In this document: piece after piece, positions 27,837-36,485 of the stretch
Layout: the number at the start of each line of letters is the position of its first letter
Numbering within the stretch: position 1 is the stretch's first letter
NCBI GenBank assembly: GCA_027483765.1
Contig: JAIXTW010000006.1
Location: 62,001-126,000 of the forward strand
Length of the DNA: 64,000 nucleotides
Origin: Streptomycetaceae bacterium
GTDB taxonomy: Bacteria > Actinomycetota > Actinomycetes > Nanopelagicales > Nanopelagicaceae
Direction: 5' to 3'
Program-made: the position numbers and the translations under genes
Notes under the pieces: model-generated
Told to the model about the DNA's origin: nothing
Database searches by the model: none
What the model saw: only the letters and a program-made list of their open reading frames with translations

Positions 27837-28690
27837 ACAAAGCTTCCGAATATGTGCTCGGCATTTACCGACAGTGCGGTGGCAAGTTCAGCTACATCTT
27901 CATCACGCTCTACCGCCATTGCTCGCACAATATTGGCAATCTGTGCCGGGGTATTGAGCGCACCTCGGTGCGGAGTTGGTGCTAAAAATGGAGAATCAGT
28001 TTCTACCAGAAGTTGATCATGTGGAACCAACTTCACCGCTTCCCGCAGCGCCGGGGCGTTCTTAAATGTCATGGTGCCGGCGAATGACAAGATATATCCG
28101 CGTTCAATACAGATCTTGGCCATTGCAACATCTCCAGAGAAACAGTGAAAGACAGTTCTTTCTGGGGCACCGACTTCTAGTAAAACCGAGAGCACATCTT
28201 CATGCGAATCACGGTCATGAATCACAAGTGCTTTCTTAGTCTTCTTAGCTAACTCAATATGCCACTTAAATGACTCTTGTTGTCGCTTTTGAAGTTCTGG
28301 CGGAGTACGAAAGTAATCGAGTCCGGTCTCACCGATTGCGCGAACCCGCGGCTCTTGTGCCAACTTTTCGATGATGGCCCAGTCGTGTTCTAAATCTTCG
28401 ACAACCGGCGCTTCATTTGGATGTAGCGCAACAGCTGCCAAAACTCTTCCTGGATAGTGATTCGCAAGATCAACGCACCATTGTGATTGTTCGGCGGAAT
28501 ATCCCACCTGCACAATGCGATCAACGTTTGCAGATTTTGCTTCATCTAAAATTGCGCGCACCGCATCTGAATCTGGTGCATCATTGGTGACAATCTCTAG
28601 ATGTGCATGAGCATCAACAGTGGGCACAGGTAGTGGCTCTGGAAGTGGAGCTTGTTCGCGCTCAATATCTCGATTGTGGCGATCTGCCAT
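27833..28690 (-). CDS. tatD: TatD-family metal-dependent DNase
   Basis: A 285-residue TIM-barrel hydrolase. VDAHAHLE supplies two metal ligands, IGETGLDYFR the bridging glutamate, VIHDRD and FHCFSG further histidines, and LVETDSPFLAP the final aspartate. It probably acts in nucleic-acid repair or degradation. It lies 6 bases after metG and overlaps rsmA by 4. Confidence 0.93.
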   Translation of the reverse strand: MADRHNRDIEREQAPLPEPLPVPTVDAHAHLEIVTNDAPDSDAVRAILDEAKSANVDRIVQVGYSAEQSQWCVDLANHYPGRVLAAVALHPNEAPVVEDLEHDWAIIEKLAQEPRVRAIGETGLDYFRTPPELQKRQQESFKWHIELAKKTKKALVIHDRDSHEDVLSVLLEVGAPERTVFHCFSGDVAMAKICIERGYILSFAGTMTFKNAPALREAVKLVPHDQLLVETDSPFLAPTPHRGALNTPAQIANIVRAMAVERDEDVAELATALSVNAEHIFGSFV

Positions 28691-28696
28691 AAAAAA

Positions 28697-30259
28697 TTAC
28701 TCTTTAACTTCTAACCGAGGGAATAGAACAGGAGTCTTCGTCACGATTGCTCCCTGTGGAAGTTGCCCCCATGTTGCAACCTTTGAAATTTCTTGCTTCC
28801 CAATTTCACCAAGCACCGCTTCTGCACCGAGTGACTCCCACAATATTTGTGTTGTCGCAGGCATTACCGGGTGTAGCAGAATAGCAAGTGCTCGCAAAGA
28901 CTCGGCGGTGTTATAAAGAACTGCTTCCAGTTCAGCTTGATTTGCCGGATCCTTGGCGAGAATCCATGGCTCTTTCTCTGTGACAAAACCATTGACGCGC
29001 TTGCAGTAATCCATCACTGCATTGATTCCACCTTGAAAATCAAGTGCCACCATTGCCGCATCAGCTTTTGCAACAGTTTCTGTGAGAGCTTGGGATAACG
29101 CTGCATCTTGTGCGATCGCAGGTACCGTCCCACCACAATACTTTTCAATCATCGCAGCTAATCTGGACGCGAGATTTCCGAAATCATTTGCTAGCTCAGA
29201 TGTATAGCGCGCGCTCATATCTTCCCAAGAGAAGGAGCCATCACTGCCAAAAGGAATTGCACGCAGGAAGTAATAGCGAAATGCATCTACACCAAAATGA
29301 TCAGTGATATCTGAGGGAGCGATTCCGGTGAGCTTTGACTTACTCATCTTCTCGCCACCGACAAGCAACCAACCATGCGCGAATACTTTCTTAGGGATAT
29401 CAACTCCAGCTGCCATCAGCATTGCTGGCCAAATCACAGCATGGAAACGCAAAATGTCTTTTCCAACTAAATGCACATCAGCCGGCCACGTTGCCGCAAA
29501 CTTCTTGCCACCTTCTGACTCTGGTGCATCAGTCAGGCCTACCGCTGTGGCGTAGTTAAGGAGTGCGTCGAACCACACATAGACAACTTGGTCTGTATCC
29601 CACGGGACCGGAATACCCCAGTCGAATGTGGAACGGGAGATCGAGAGATCAGAAACTCCACCTTCTAAAAATGCAACGACTTCATTACGTGCACTCTCTG
29701 GTTGGCATGCTTCGGGGTTGTTCTTATAGTGATCAAGAAGTGGCTGCGCGAAATCAGATAGTTTAAAGAACCAGTTATTCTCATTGACTAACTCAATTGG
29801 CTTGCTATGAATTGGGCAGAGTTTTTCGCCATCGGCATCGATGAGATCGCCAGGTAACTTAAATTCTTCACAACCAACGCAATACGGGCCTTCATACTTT
29901 CCGGCGTAGATATGGCCTGAATCTTTAAGTGACTGAAGAAACTTCTGCACTCGCTCTGTATGGCGTGGTTCGGTCGTGCGAATGAAATCATCATTAGCAA
30001 TATTGAGCGCTTCCCAATTTGGTTTCCACGCTTCGGCAACTAACTTATCTACCCATGCTTGGGGCGCTACATTGTTCTGTTCTGCGGTGCGCATGACTTT
30101 CTGCCCGTGCTCATCTGTTCCGGTCAAGAACCAGACTGACTCACCACGTTGGCGGTGCCAACGAGTAAGGACATCGCCGGCCACTGTTGTATATGCGTGG
30201 CCAATATGCGGCGCATCATTTACATAGTAAATCGGGGTAGTCAGGTAGAAAGACTTCAT
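28697..30259 (-). CDS. metG: Methionyl-tRNA synthetase
   Basis: A 520-residue class I synthetase with the HIGH-type motif HIGHAYT near residue 20 and KMSKS near 303. The zinc knuckle is of the single-knuckle type (CVGCEEF then CPIH). The C-terminal dimerisation domain found in E. coli MetG is missing, as is usual for the shorter mycobacterial form. It overlaps rsmI by 4 bases. Confidence 0.96.
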   Translation of the reverse strand: MKSFYLTTPIYYVNDAPHIGHAYTTVAGDVLTRWHRQRGESVWFLTGTDEHGQKVMRTAEQNNVAPQAWVDKLVAEAWKPNWEALNIANDDFIRTTEPRHTERVQKFLQSLKDSGHIYAGKYEGPYCVGCEEFKLPGDLIDADGEKLCPIHSKPIELVNENNWFFKLSDFAQPLLDHYKNNPEACQPESARNEVVAFLEGGVSDLSISRSTFDWGIPVPWDTDQVVYVWFDALLNYATAVGLTDAPESEGGKKFAATWPADVHLVGKDILRFHAVIWPAMLMAAGVDIPKKVFAHGWLLVGGEKMSKSKLTGIAPSDITDHFGVDAFRYYFLRAIPFGSDGSFSWEDMSARYTSELANDFGNLASRLAAMIEKYCGGTVPAIAQDAALSQALTETVAKADAAMVALDFQGGINAVMDYCKRVNGFVTEKEPWILAKDPANQAELEAVLYNTAESLRALAILLHPVMPATTQILWESLGAEAVLGEIGKQEISKVATWGQLPQGAIVTKTPVLFPRLEVKE

Positions 30260-31098
30260 CTGCTCATCTTATTCGCATCGACTACCGCTGCATAAACGAT
30301 CTTCTTCGGAATCGAGAATTCCTCAGCAACTGTGGCAATAGCGCCTTTGCGATCCATACCTGCTGCTTCATATTCACGAACTCTGGCGACGGCATCATCA
30401 GCAGTGCGCACCTCTGAACCTGCTTCAACTCCAGCTATCACGAGAGTGATTTCGCCCAATACTTCACGTCCTGCGGCCCAATCAATAAGTTCTGAGAGCG
30501 GTCCTCTTACTGTTTCTTCATAGGTCTTCGTCATTTCACGACAAATAGCTGCGGGCCTATCAGCGCCCAAGATGGCCGCGGCATTTACAAGTGATTCATG
30601 TAAACGATGTGGAGCTTCAAAAATCACCATCGTGCGTTCTTCAAAACGCAACGATTCGTAGAATGCGGTTCGCGCACCTTCGGCACGCGGTGCAAATCCT
30701 TCAAAGGTGAATCTGTCGGTGGGAAGACCAGAGAGTGCGATAGCCATGGTGGGTGCGCTTGGACCAGGAATAACAACGGTCGGTAATTTCTCTGCAATCG
30801 CATCGCGCATCAACCGAAAACCTGGATCACTAATTGTCGGCATTCCGGCATCAGTGAGTACTAACACCTCTTGACCTTGGCGTAGCAGAGTAAGAATTTC
30901 TTGCGTGCGATCAGTTTCATTGCCTTCGAAGAATGAGATGACTCGCGCAGTAAATACAACTCCAAGATCTGAAGCTAATCTATGAAATCTGCGGGAATCT
31001 TCAGCGGCAATAACTTGCGCTGATTCAATAGCCATCTTCAGGCGTGCGCTTGCATCGAGCGGGTTTCCCAGCGGAGTTGCAGCAAGTACTAGTGCCAT
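30256..31098 (-). CDS. rsmI: 16S rRNA (cytidine(1402)-2'-O)-methyltransferase
   Basis: A 280-residue tetrapyrrole-methylase-fold enzyme that 2'-O-methylates C1402 of 16S rRNA. It shows LAATPLGNPLDAS, VIAAEDSR, LVLTDAGMPTISDPG and RTMVIFEAPHRL. It heads the rsmI-metG-tatD-rsmA-ispE unit and is divergent from the mannosyltransferase gene with only 27 bases between starts. Confidence 0.95.
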   Translation of the reverse strand: MALVLAATPLGNPLDASARLKMAIESAQVIAAEDSRRFHRLASDLGVVFTARVISFFEGNETDRTQEILTLLRQGQEVLVLTDAGMPTISDPGFRLMRDAIAEKLPTVVIPGPSAPTMAIALSGLPTDRFTFEGFAPRAEGARTAFYESLRFEERTMVIFEAPHRLHESLVNAAAILGADRPAAICREMTKTYEETVRGPLSELIDWAAGREVLGEITLVIAGVEAGSEVRTADDAVARVREYEAAGMDRKGAIATVAEEFSIPKKIVYAAVVDANKMSR

Positions 31099-31125
31099 AC
31101 GCGAATACTCCCATATTCTCTCCTC

Positions 31126-32394
31126 ATGATTGCAGCGATTGCTCCCGCAGTAATTGCGCTGATATCCCTTGTACTTCGAGTGGTTAATCTCGACTCCATC
31201 AAAAGCTTTGTATTTGATGAGGTTTACTACGTCGACGGTGCTCGAGATTTACTGAAGTACGGGGTAGAAGTTTCTGGCTCTCAACCAGAATTTATCGTCC
31301 ATCCTCCACTTGGAAAATGGTTGATTGCCGCTGGAATCCAAATATTTGGTGACAATCCTTTTGGTTGGAGAATTGCTACTGCTGTAGTTGGCTCACTCCT
31401 TATTCTCGTAGTCGCACTTGTTGCACATAAACTCTTCCGAGATCCACTTCTTACCGCCCTTGCTAGTGCGCTCATGGCACTTGATGGTTTAGCACTCGTT
31501 CTTTCTCGTACCTCGCTCCTCGACAATTTCTTGACCTTCTTCATTCTGTTAGCTACTTACTGCTTTGTCGTAAAGAAGTACTGGTGGACCGGAGTCGTGC
31601 TCGGGCTTGCCCTTGCCACAAAATGGAGCGCACTCTATTTCATATTTGTCTTTGCACTCATCGCTTTGTACCGAGCCTTCTCACATCACACTGGAAAAGA
31701 TTTAATTAAACCTACGCTCCAGCGAATTCTGCAATTTGCGATAATCCCAGTGAGCGTTTACCTAGCCTCTTGGTCTGGTTGGTTTGTTAGCACTCGTGGA
31801 TGGGCTAGAGATCACTCCACAAACGCATTCAACTCATTTATCTACTACCACCAACAGATGTTGAACTTTCATACTGGACTTACTGAAAAACATACTTACG
31901 AAGCTAACCCATGGAGTTGGCTGATTATGGGGCGCCCAACCTCATTTTTCTATGAGTCACCCAAAGGTTGTGGTGCACCGTCGTGTTCACAAGAAGTGAT
32001 TGCACTTGGTACACCATTACTTTGGTGGCTGGGTGTTGCTGCACTTTCACTTGTAATTGGACTCTGGATACGTTCTTTCTTTACCCACCTCTTTGATCCA
32101 GCAGTAACAATCATCGTGGCTGGAATGGCTGCTGGTTATCTGCCTTGGTTCTTCTTTCAAGAACGAACAGTCTTTACTTTCTACGCAATTATCTTTCAGC
32201 CATTTGTAATTCTGGCTCTGGTATTTGCGGCCCGCTCAATCCTTAGTAACTATAAGAAATGGGGCGAAATACTTGTTGCCGCCTTGTTTATCTTGATTTT
32301 TCTCAACTTTGTCTACTTCTTACCAATATTTATTGGCGACGTTATTACCTACGATGCATGGCAGAACAGAATGTGGTTCCCCAGCTGGATTTAA
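31126..32394 (+). CDS. Protein O-mannosyltransferase (PMT family)
   Basis: A 422-residue multi-spanning glycosyltransferase of the dolichyl-phosphate-mannose type. The catalytic acidic pair is in the first loop (FVFDEVYYVDGAR near residue 30), followed by FIVHPPLGKWLI, about ten further membrane helices and a WSWLIMGRPTSFFYES loop. It would mannosylate exported proteins using polyprenyl-phosphate mannose. Placement beside rsmI matches M. tuberculosis Rv1002c, though this copy is somewhat shorter at the N-terminus. Confidence 0.9.
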   Translation: MIAAIAPAVIALISLVLRVVNLDSIKSFVFDEVYYVDGARDLLKYGVEVSGSQPEFIVHPPLGKWLIAAGIQIFGDNPFGWRIATAVVGSLLILVVALVAHKLFRDPLLTALASALMALDGLALVLSRTSLLDNFLTFFILLATYCFVVKKYWWTGVVLGLALATKWSALYFIFVFALIALYRAFSHHTGKDLIKPTLQRILQFAIIPVSVYLASWSGWFVSTRGWARDHSTNAFNSFIYYHQQMLNFHTGLTEKHTYEANPWSWLIMGRPTSFFYESPKGCGAPSCSQEVIALGTPLLWWLGVAALSLVIGLWIRSFFTHLFDPAVTIIVAGMAAGYLPWFFFQERTVFTFYAIIFQPFVILALVFAARSILSNYKKWGEILVAALFILIFLNFVYFLPIFIGDVITYDAWQNRMWFPSWI

Positions 32395-32399
32395 GTGGG

Positions 32400-33191
32400 T
32401 TACTCGTTCGCAGCGCGAATATCGCGTAACTTCTGCACCGCTTCATCGGCTAGTTGCTGATCAAAAATCTCATCGCGCGAAGGAGCAGCCGCTGCTAAAG
32501 CTTCGCGCTCTATCCGCTCTTGCTCATCAGTCCACTTGCCAGGTTCAGTCAAATCAATAATGCGCTTCGGCGTTACAGCCTTCGGGGCATATACATATGT
32601 AGGGACCGGAATCTCATTAGGTTGCCATTCAGAACGCGATTGCGCACTTCCCTTTGGCAAAATCGTTACGCCAGTAAGTTCGCGCTCGGCAAATGGAATC
32701 CAATGATCTTTTGAGACGTGAGCTTCTGCGCTCTTATGTGTCAGTACATCGGCAAGATTTGTATGTGAGACGCCTTCGGTGCGCTTATGTAATTGGTCAA
32801 CACGGCGTCGTTGCATCTGATCTCTACTCGTTTGACGTCGCACATGTGCGATGAACAAGACCAACGCAGTAATCGGAATTGCAATTGCGATGTATGCGAA
32901 TGTTTGCATGATTGCTCCTACCGTCGTCAGAATTAAAGTGAGAAAAATTATTGCGAAAACGATTCGGCGTCTCATGAGTTGCTGTGCAACTCTTCCAGCA
33001 CGATCAACATCGGTGTAGATAGCCCCGGTACCAATCTGGGCGCCGGGTGTGTTGCTTGCTACGACTCGAAGCGCACTCTTGTAACGCTCAACGCTTTTGC
33101 CCGAGAATTCATTTTTATTGTGGACCCACCGCGGCAGAAAATAGGCAACCCACATACCGATGATTGCCAAATAGATGATTCCTGAAGCCAT
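32400..33191 (-). CDS. GlpR/SepX-like membrane protein of cell division
   Basis: A 263-residue membrane protein: one N-terminal helix (IIYLAIIGMWVAYFLP), a linker, two close helices (residues about 75-115), then a cytoplasmic tail containing the conserved W-PNEIPVPTYVYAPKA and RIIDLTEPGKW blocks. These features and its place after a RimJ-like and a MoeA-like gene match the actinobacterial family that includes Streptomyces SepX and Corynebacterium GlpR, the membrane partner of gephyrin-like Glp. I infer a divisome or polar-growth role. It ends 6 bases from the convergent PMT gene. Confidence 0.78.
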   Translation of the reverse strand: MASGIIYLAIIGMWVAYFLPRWVHNKNEFSGKSVERYKSALRVVASNTPGAQIGTGAIYTDVDRAGRVAQQLMRRRIVFAIIFLTLILTTVGAIMQTFAYIAIAIPITALVLFIAHVRRQTSRDQMQRRRVDQLHKRTEGVSHTNLADVLTHKSAEAHVSKDHWIPFAERELTGVTILPKGSAQSRSEWQPNEIPVPTYVYAPKAVTPKRIIDLTEPGKWTDEQERIEREALAAAAPSRDEIFDQQLADEAVQKLRDIRAANE

Positions 33192-33245
33192 GATGGATAA
33201 AGATTAGAGGGGCACCCCCAAAACTCTGTGGATTTAGAGGGGGGT

Positions 33246-33821
33246 TTAGCGAATTAATTCGTTAGTTCTCACGAAGCATTTGTGATCGCGCCAAGCCCCA
33301 TCAATATGCAAATAAGCCTTTTTAAATCCTTCGAATTCAAACCCTGCTTTTTCTGCGACTCTGCATGAGGCGCCATTTTCCGGCCGTACATTGATTTCAA
33401 TCCGATGTAACCCAAGTTCGGTGAAACCAAATTCAGTTACCAGCTTGACTGCTTGCGTAGTAAATCCACGATTAGCGAAGTTTTTATCAATCCAATAGCC
33501 AATGTGTGCCCCACGCATGGCGCCGTAGGTAATGCCGCCCATAGTTATCTGACCAACCAGATTCTGGTTCCACCAGATAAGAAATGAATAAGAGCGACCA
33601 GTACGCGCCTCACGCCTATGCAAATTCACCATCTGGAAAAAGGAGGGGCGCACACTGGAGTCTTCGTAGGCCGGGCTGTCGGCAGGAATTTTCGGCAAAG
33701 TGGCTTCCCATGGATCTAGCCACTCACGATTTTCTGCGCGTACTTGGTTCCACTGCTTTTTATCTCGGTATCTAATCGGGCGCAGTGTCACTTCGCTTCC
33801 AAAAAGCTGAGCTGAATGCAT
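33246..33821 (-). CDS. RimJ/RimL-type GNAT N-acetyltransferase
   Basis: A 191-residue GNAT. It opens VTLRPIRYRDKKQW, contains IGYWIDKNFANRGFTTQAVKL (acetyl-CoA pyrophosphate loop) and ends RVAEKAGFEFEGF, diagnostic of ribosomal-protein-alanine acetyltransferases. The substrate could be a ribosomal protein or another N-terminus. Between glp and glpR, in the conserved moeA-rimJ-membrane-protein order. Confidence 0.88.
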   Translation of the reverse strand: MHSAQLFGSEVTLRPIRYRDKKQWNQVRAENREWLDPWEATLPKIPADSPAYEDSSVRPSFFQMVNLHRREARTGRSYSFLIWWNQNLVGQITMGGITYGAMRGAHIGYWIDKNFANRGFTTQAVKLVTEFGFTELGLHRIEINVRPENGASCRVAEKAGFEFEGFKKAYLHIDGAWRDHKCFVRTNELIR

Positions 33822-33830
33822 TATCTACTC

Positions 33831-34742
33831 TTAGAGGTAGCGACGTTCAAGCACAACTACGGTGACAGTGGCACCGGCGGCGAGATTGGTCTCGTTCTCA
33901 CTGACTGCAATCAGTGAGTTGGCATCTGACAAAGTCGCTTGTTCATCTTGCGAACTCAGCGGCGTGACAGATTTTCCATCTTCGCTCAGCACAGCACGTA
34001 CGTAGGAACGCACTCCACTTGTAGAACTAATTGACTTTTCAAGTTTCGCCTTGAGCGATGGGCGGTGAATTGTCGCTGTTCCAAGCATGGTGCGAATCAT
34101 GGGACGCACTAAAAGCTCAAAGGAGATGTATGCCGCAATCGGATCTCCCGGAAGAGTTACAACCGGAGTCTTATCTGGACCAATTGTGCCAAAGTTATGA
34201 CGACCACTTGATTCAATGGAGAGTTCCACCGTAGTAATTTCACCGATTTTTTCCAGCGTTCTCGTGATGAGATCAAATGAATCATCGTGGCGTTCACCGC
34301 TAATAATGATGAGATCAGCACGGACTAATTGGTCTTCAATTACATGTTGAAGTTGTGATTCGTCGTCGGGAATCGAATGCACACGGTAAGCAACTGCGCC
34401 AACTTCACGTACCGCAGTTGTTAGTAACCACGAATTAGTTTCGTACTCTTCATCTGCCTTAAGTGGAACTCCCGGTTCCACTAGGTCGGGACCGGCCGAG
34501 ATAACAACAACGCGTGGGTGTGGCCGAGTCGGAAGGTGGTCAAGACCAATCGAGGCTGCTAATCCAATCTGAGTGGATCGAATGCGGCTTCCAGCTTTCA
34601 TGACCAGTCGCTCACCTGCATACACATCTTCAGCAAGAGTTGCATCGTGGGCGTCAAGAAGTGGCATATCAAATGGCTCAAGCGGACGGCAAAGTTCTAA
34701 GAGTGAAGCAAGAACTTCATCTACACGCGCGCGTTCTGACAT
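33831..34742 (-). CDS. MoeA/gephyrin-like protein (Glp)
   Basis: A 303-residue MoeA-fold protein starting at MSERARVDEVLASLLELC (ATG 34740-34742; the longer frame to 34835 would run into the divergent gene). MoeA-N and MoCF-binding domains are present, but catalytic motifs are altered. The usual GGVSxGxxD reads SGERHDDSFD, the PG(K/R)P motif reads SSGRHNFG, and LPGNP is LPGDP. No other molybdenum cofactor gene is in the window. With the adjacent GlpR/SepX-like gene this supports a cell-division role as described for C. glutamicum Glp. Confidence 0.82.
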   Translation of the reverse strand: MSERARVDEVLASLLELCRPLEPFDMPLLDAHDATLAEDVYAGERLVMKAGSRIRSTQIGLAASIGLDHLPTRPHPRVVVISAGPDLVEPGVPLKADEEYETNSWLLTTAVREVGAVAYRVHSIPDDESQLQHVIEDQLVRADLIIISGERHDDSFDLITRTLEKIGEITTVELSIESSGRHNFGTIGPDKTPVVTLPGDPIAAYISFELLVRPMIRTMLGTATIHRPSLKAKLEKSISSTSGVRSYVRAVLSEDGKSVTPLSSQDEQATLSDANSLIAVSENETNLAAGATVTVVVLERRYL

Positions 34743-34787
34743 AATCACTAACCTTACTTGCACCGCACTAATTTCTAGGGGATTTCC

Positions 34788-35336
34788 ATGGGTAACAGCG
34801 AAGAAAAGATCAGCCTTCGCACTCGGTACCGTCACGAACGAAGTGAACGTTATCTAGAACACTCTTTTGAACATCTCGCTGAGACTGCTGAGTTTCAACG
34901 GGCGAAAATTATTGCGAGCTACATCTCTTACGCAGATGAACCAGATACATCAGCGCTCAATCTCGCTCTGATTAAAAATGGAAAAATGCTGCTCCTTCCT
35001 CGAATCAATGGGCGCGAACTTGAATGGGTGCCGTGGGATGGTAAACCAGATCAACTCACTGTGCGGAAGAAGATTTCCGAACCGACGGGTGTTGCGTATA
35101 CCGATCTTGGAAATGTAGATCTCATCGTTGTACCCGCGCTTCGAATCGATCGAAGTGGTTACCGGCTGGGGCAAGGTGGAGGGTATTACGACAGAGCGCT
35201 CCCCAGTTTTTCGGCATTTTCGATCGGACTTATTCATCCTGATGAAATATCGAGTGAAGATCTACCGCGCGATGATTGGGATATCCCGTTGCATGCCGCC
35301 GCCACTCCGGATGTAGTGATTCGCTTTCAAAAATAA
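34788..35336 (+). CDS. 5-formyltetrahydrofolate cyclo-ligase
   Basis: A 182-residue MTHFS-family enzyme that converts 5-formyl-THF to 5,10-methenyl-THF with ATP. The diagnostic VPALRIDRSGYRLGQGGGYYDRAL block is intact. The start is preceded by AGGGGA at 5 bases. It is divergent from glp (45-base gap), as in other Actinobacteria, and its stop abuts that of the convergent acyl-CoA dehydrogenase gene. With PurU at 41542 it participates in one-carbon balance. Confidence 0.93.
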   Translation: MGNSEEKISLRTRYRHERSERYLEHSFEHLAETAEFQRAKIIASYISYADEPDTSALNLALIKNGKMLLLPRINGRELEWVPWDGKPDQLTVRKKISEPTGVAYTDLGNVDLIVVPALRIDRSGYRLGQGGGYYDRALPSFSAFSIGLIHPDEISSEDLPRDDWDIPLHAAATPDVVIRFQK

Positions 35337-36485
35337 CTAGGGGAGATTTCGCGCAATCACAATGCGCTGAATCTGATTGGTGCCTTCGTAAATTTGAGTG
35401 AGCTTGGCATCACGCATCATTCGCTCAACTGGATAGTCAGAAACGTATCCATATCCTCCGAGCACCTGCACCGCATCTGTCGTTACCTTCATAGCAATAT
35501 CAGTTGCATAGGTTTTACTAGCGGCAGAGAAGAATCGTAAATCCGAATCACCGCGTTCACTTTTCGCAGCTGCGGCGTAAGTCAGAGCTCTAGCGGATTC
35601 AATACTGATAGCCATATCGGCTAACATAAATTGCACGCCTTGAAAATCAAAAATTTCCTTACCGAATTGTTTTCTTTCATGTGAATACTTCTTGGCAACA
35701 TCAAAAGCCCCCTGGGCTAAACCAAGTGCTTGCGCCGCAATGGTGATTCGAGTGTGATCCAGGGTATCCATTGCAAGTGAGAATCCTTTGCCCACTTCAC
35801 TAATTCGTCGGTCATCGCCAATTTCAACGTTGTCGAAATAAACTTCGCGCGTTGGTGAACCACGAAATCCCATCTTCTTCTCAGGTGCACCGAAAGAGAC
35901 CCCAGGATCTGACTTCTCAATTACAAAAGCTGTTATGCCCTTGGAGCCAAGTGACGCATCTGTTTGGGCAATAACTGTATAAAACTCTGATTCCCCCGCA
36001 TTTGATATCCACTTCTTACTTCCATTAATTACCCAACCATCGCCCTTGCGTTCAGCTTTTGTTTTCAGCGCCGATGCATCTGAACCGGCTTCGGATTCAG
36101 AGAGGCAGTATGAAAAACCTTTTCCCTTAGCTAGTGGTCGCAACCAGCGTTCTTTCTGCTCTTTATTACCGCCAAGAATAAGTGGCAGCGAACCTAGTTT
36201 GTTTACAGCCGGGATAAGAGATGCTGAACCACATACTCTGGCAACTTCTTCAATAATGATGCAGGTGGCTAGCGCATCTGCCCCATCGCCACCGAACTCG
36301 GTGGGAACGTGCGCTGCGAAGAGCCCTGCTTTAACAAGTGCGTTATGTGCTTCCTGCGGATATCTATGCTCTTCATCAACGGCATGCGCATGAGGAGCTA
36401 TTTCATTTTCAGAAAGTGCACGCAGACTTTCACGAAGGTCGTTGTATTCAGAAGGAAGGGTAAAGAGATTCTCTAAACTCATCAC
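35337..36485 (-). CDS. Acyl-CoA dehydrogenase
   Basis: A 382-residue flavoenzyme of the short/medium-chain ACAD family. It contains YCLSESEAGSDASAL and WISNAGES for FAD binding and the catalytic glutamate in QIYEGTNQIQRIVIARNLP. It oxidises acyl-CoA to enoyl-CoA; the chain or branch specificity cannot be read. It overlaps the CopD-CtaG gene by 4 bases, an unexpected coupling to copper/cytochrome oxidase assembly genes, possibly only from genome compaction. Confidence 0.93.
   Translation of the reverse strand: MMSLENLFTLPSEYNDLRESLRALSENEIAPHAHAVDEEHRYPQEAHNALVKAGLFAAHVPTEFGGDGADALATCIIIEEVARVCGSASLIPAVNKLGSLPLILGGNKEQKERWLRPLAKGKGFSYCLSESEAGSDASALKTKAERKGDGWVINGSKKWISNAGESEFYTVIAQTDASLGSKGITAFVIEKSDPGVSFGAPEKKMGFRGSPTREVYFDNVEIGDDRRISEVGKGFSLAMDTLDHTRITIAAQALGLAQGAFDVAKKYSHERKQFGKEIFDFQGVQFMLADMAISIESARALTYAAAAKSERGDSDLRFFSAASKTYATDIAMKVTTDAVQVLGGYGYVSDYPVERMMRDAKLTQIYEGTNQIQRIVIARNLP

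Noticed and set aside
33831-34742. Molybdopterin molybdenumtransferase (true MoeA)
   Set aside because: Catalytic motifs are altered, partner genes are missing and the neighbour is GlpR/SepX-like.
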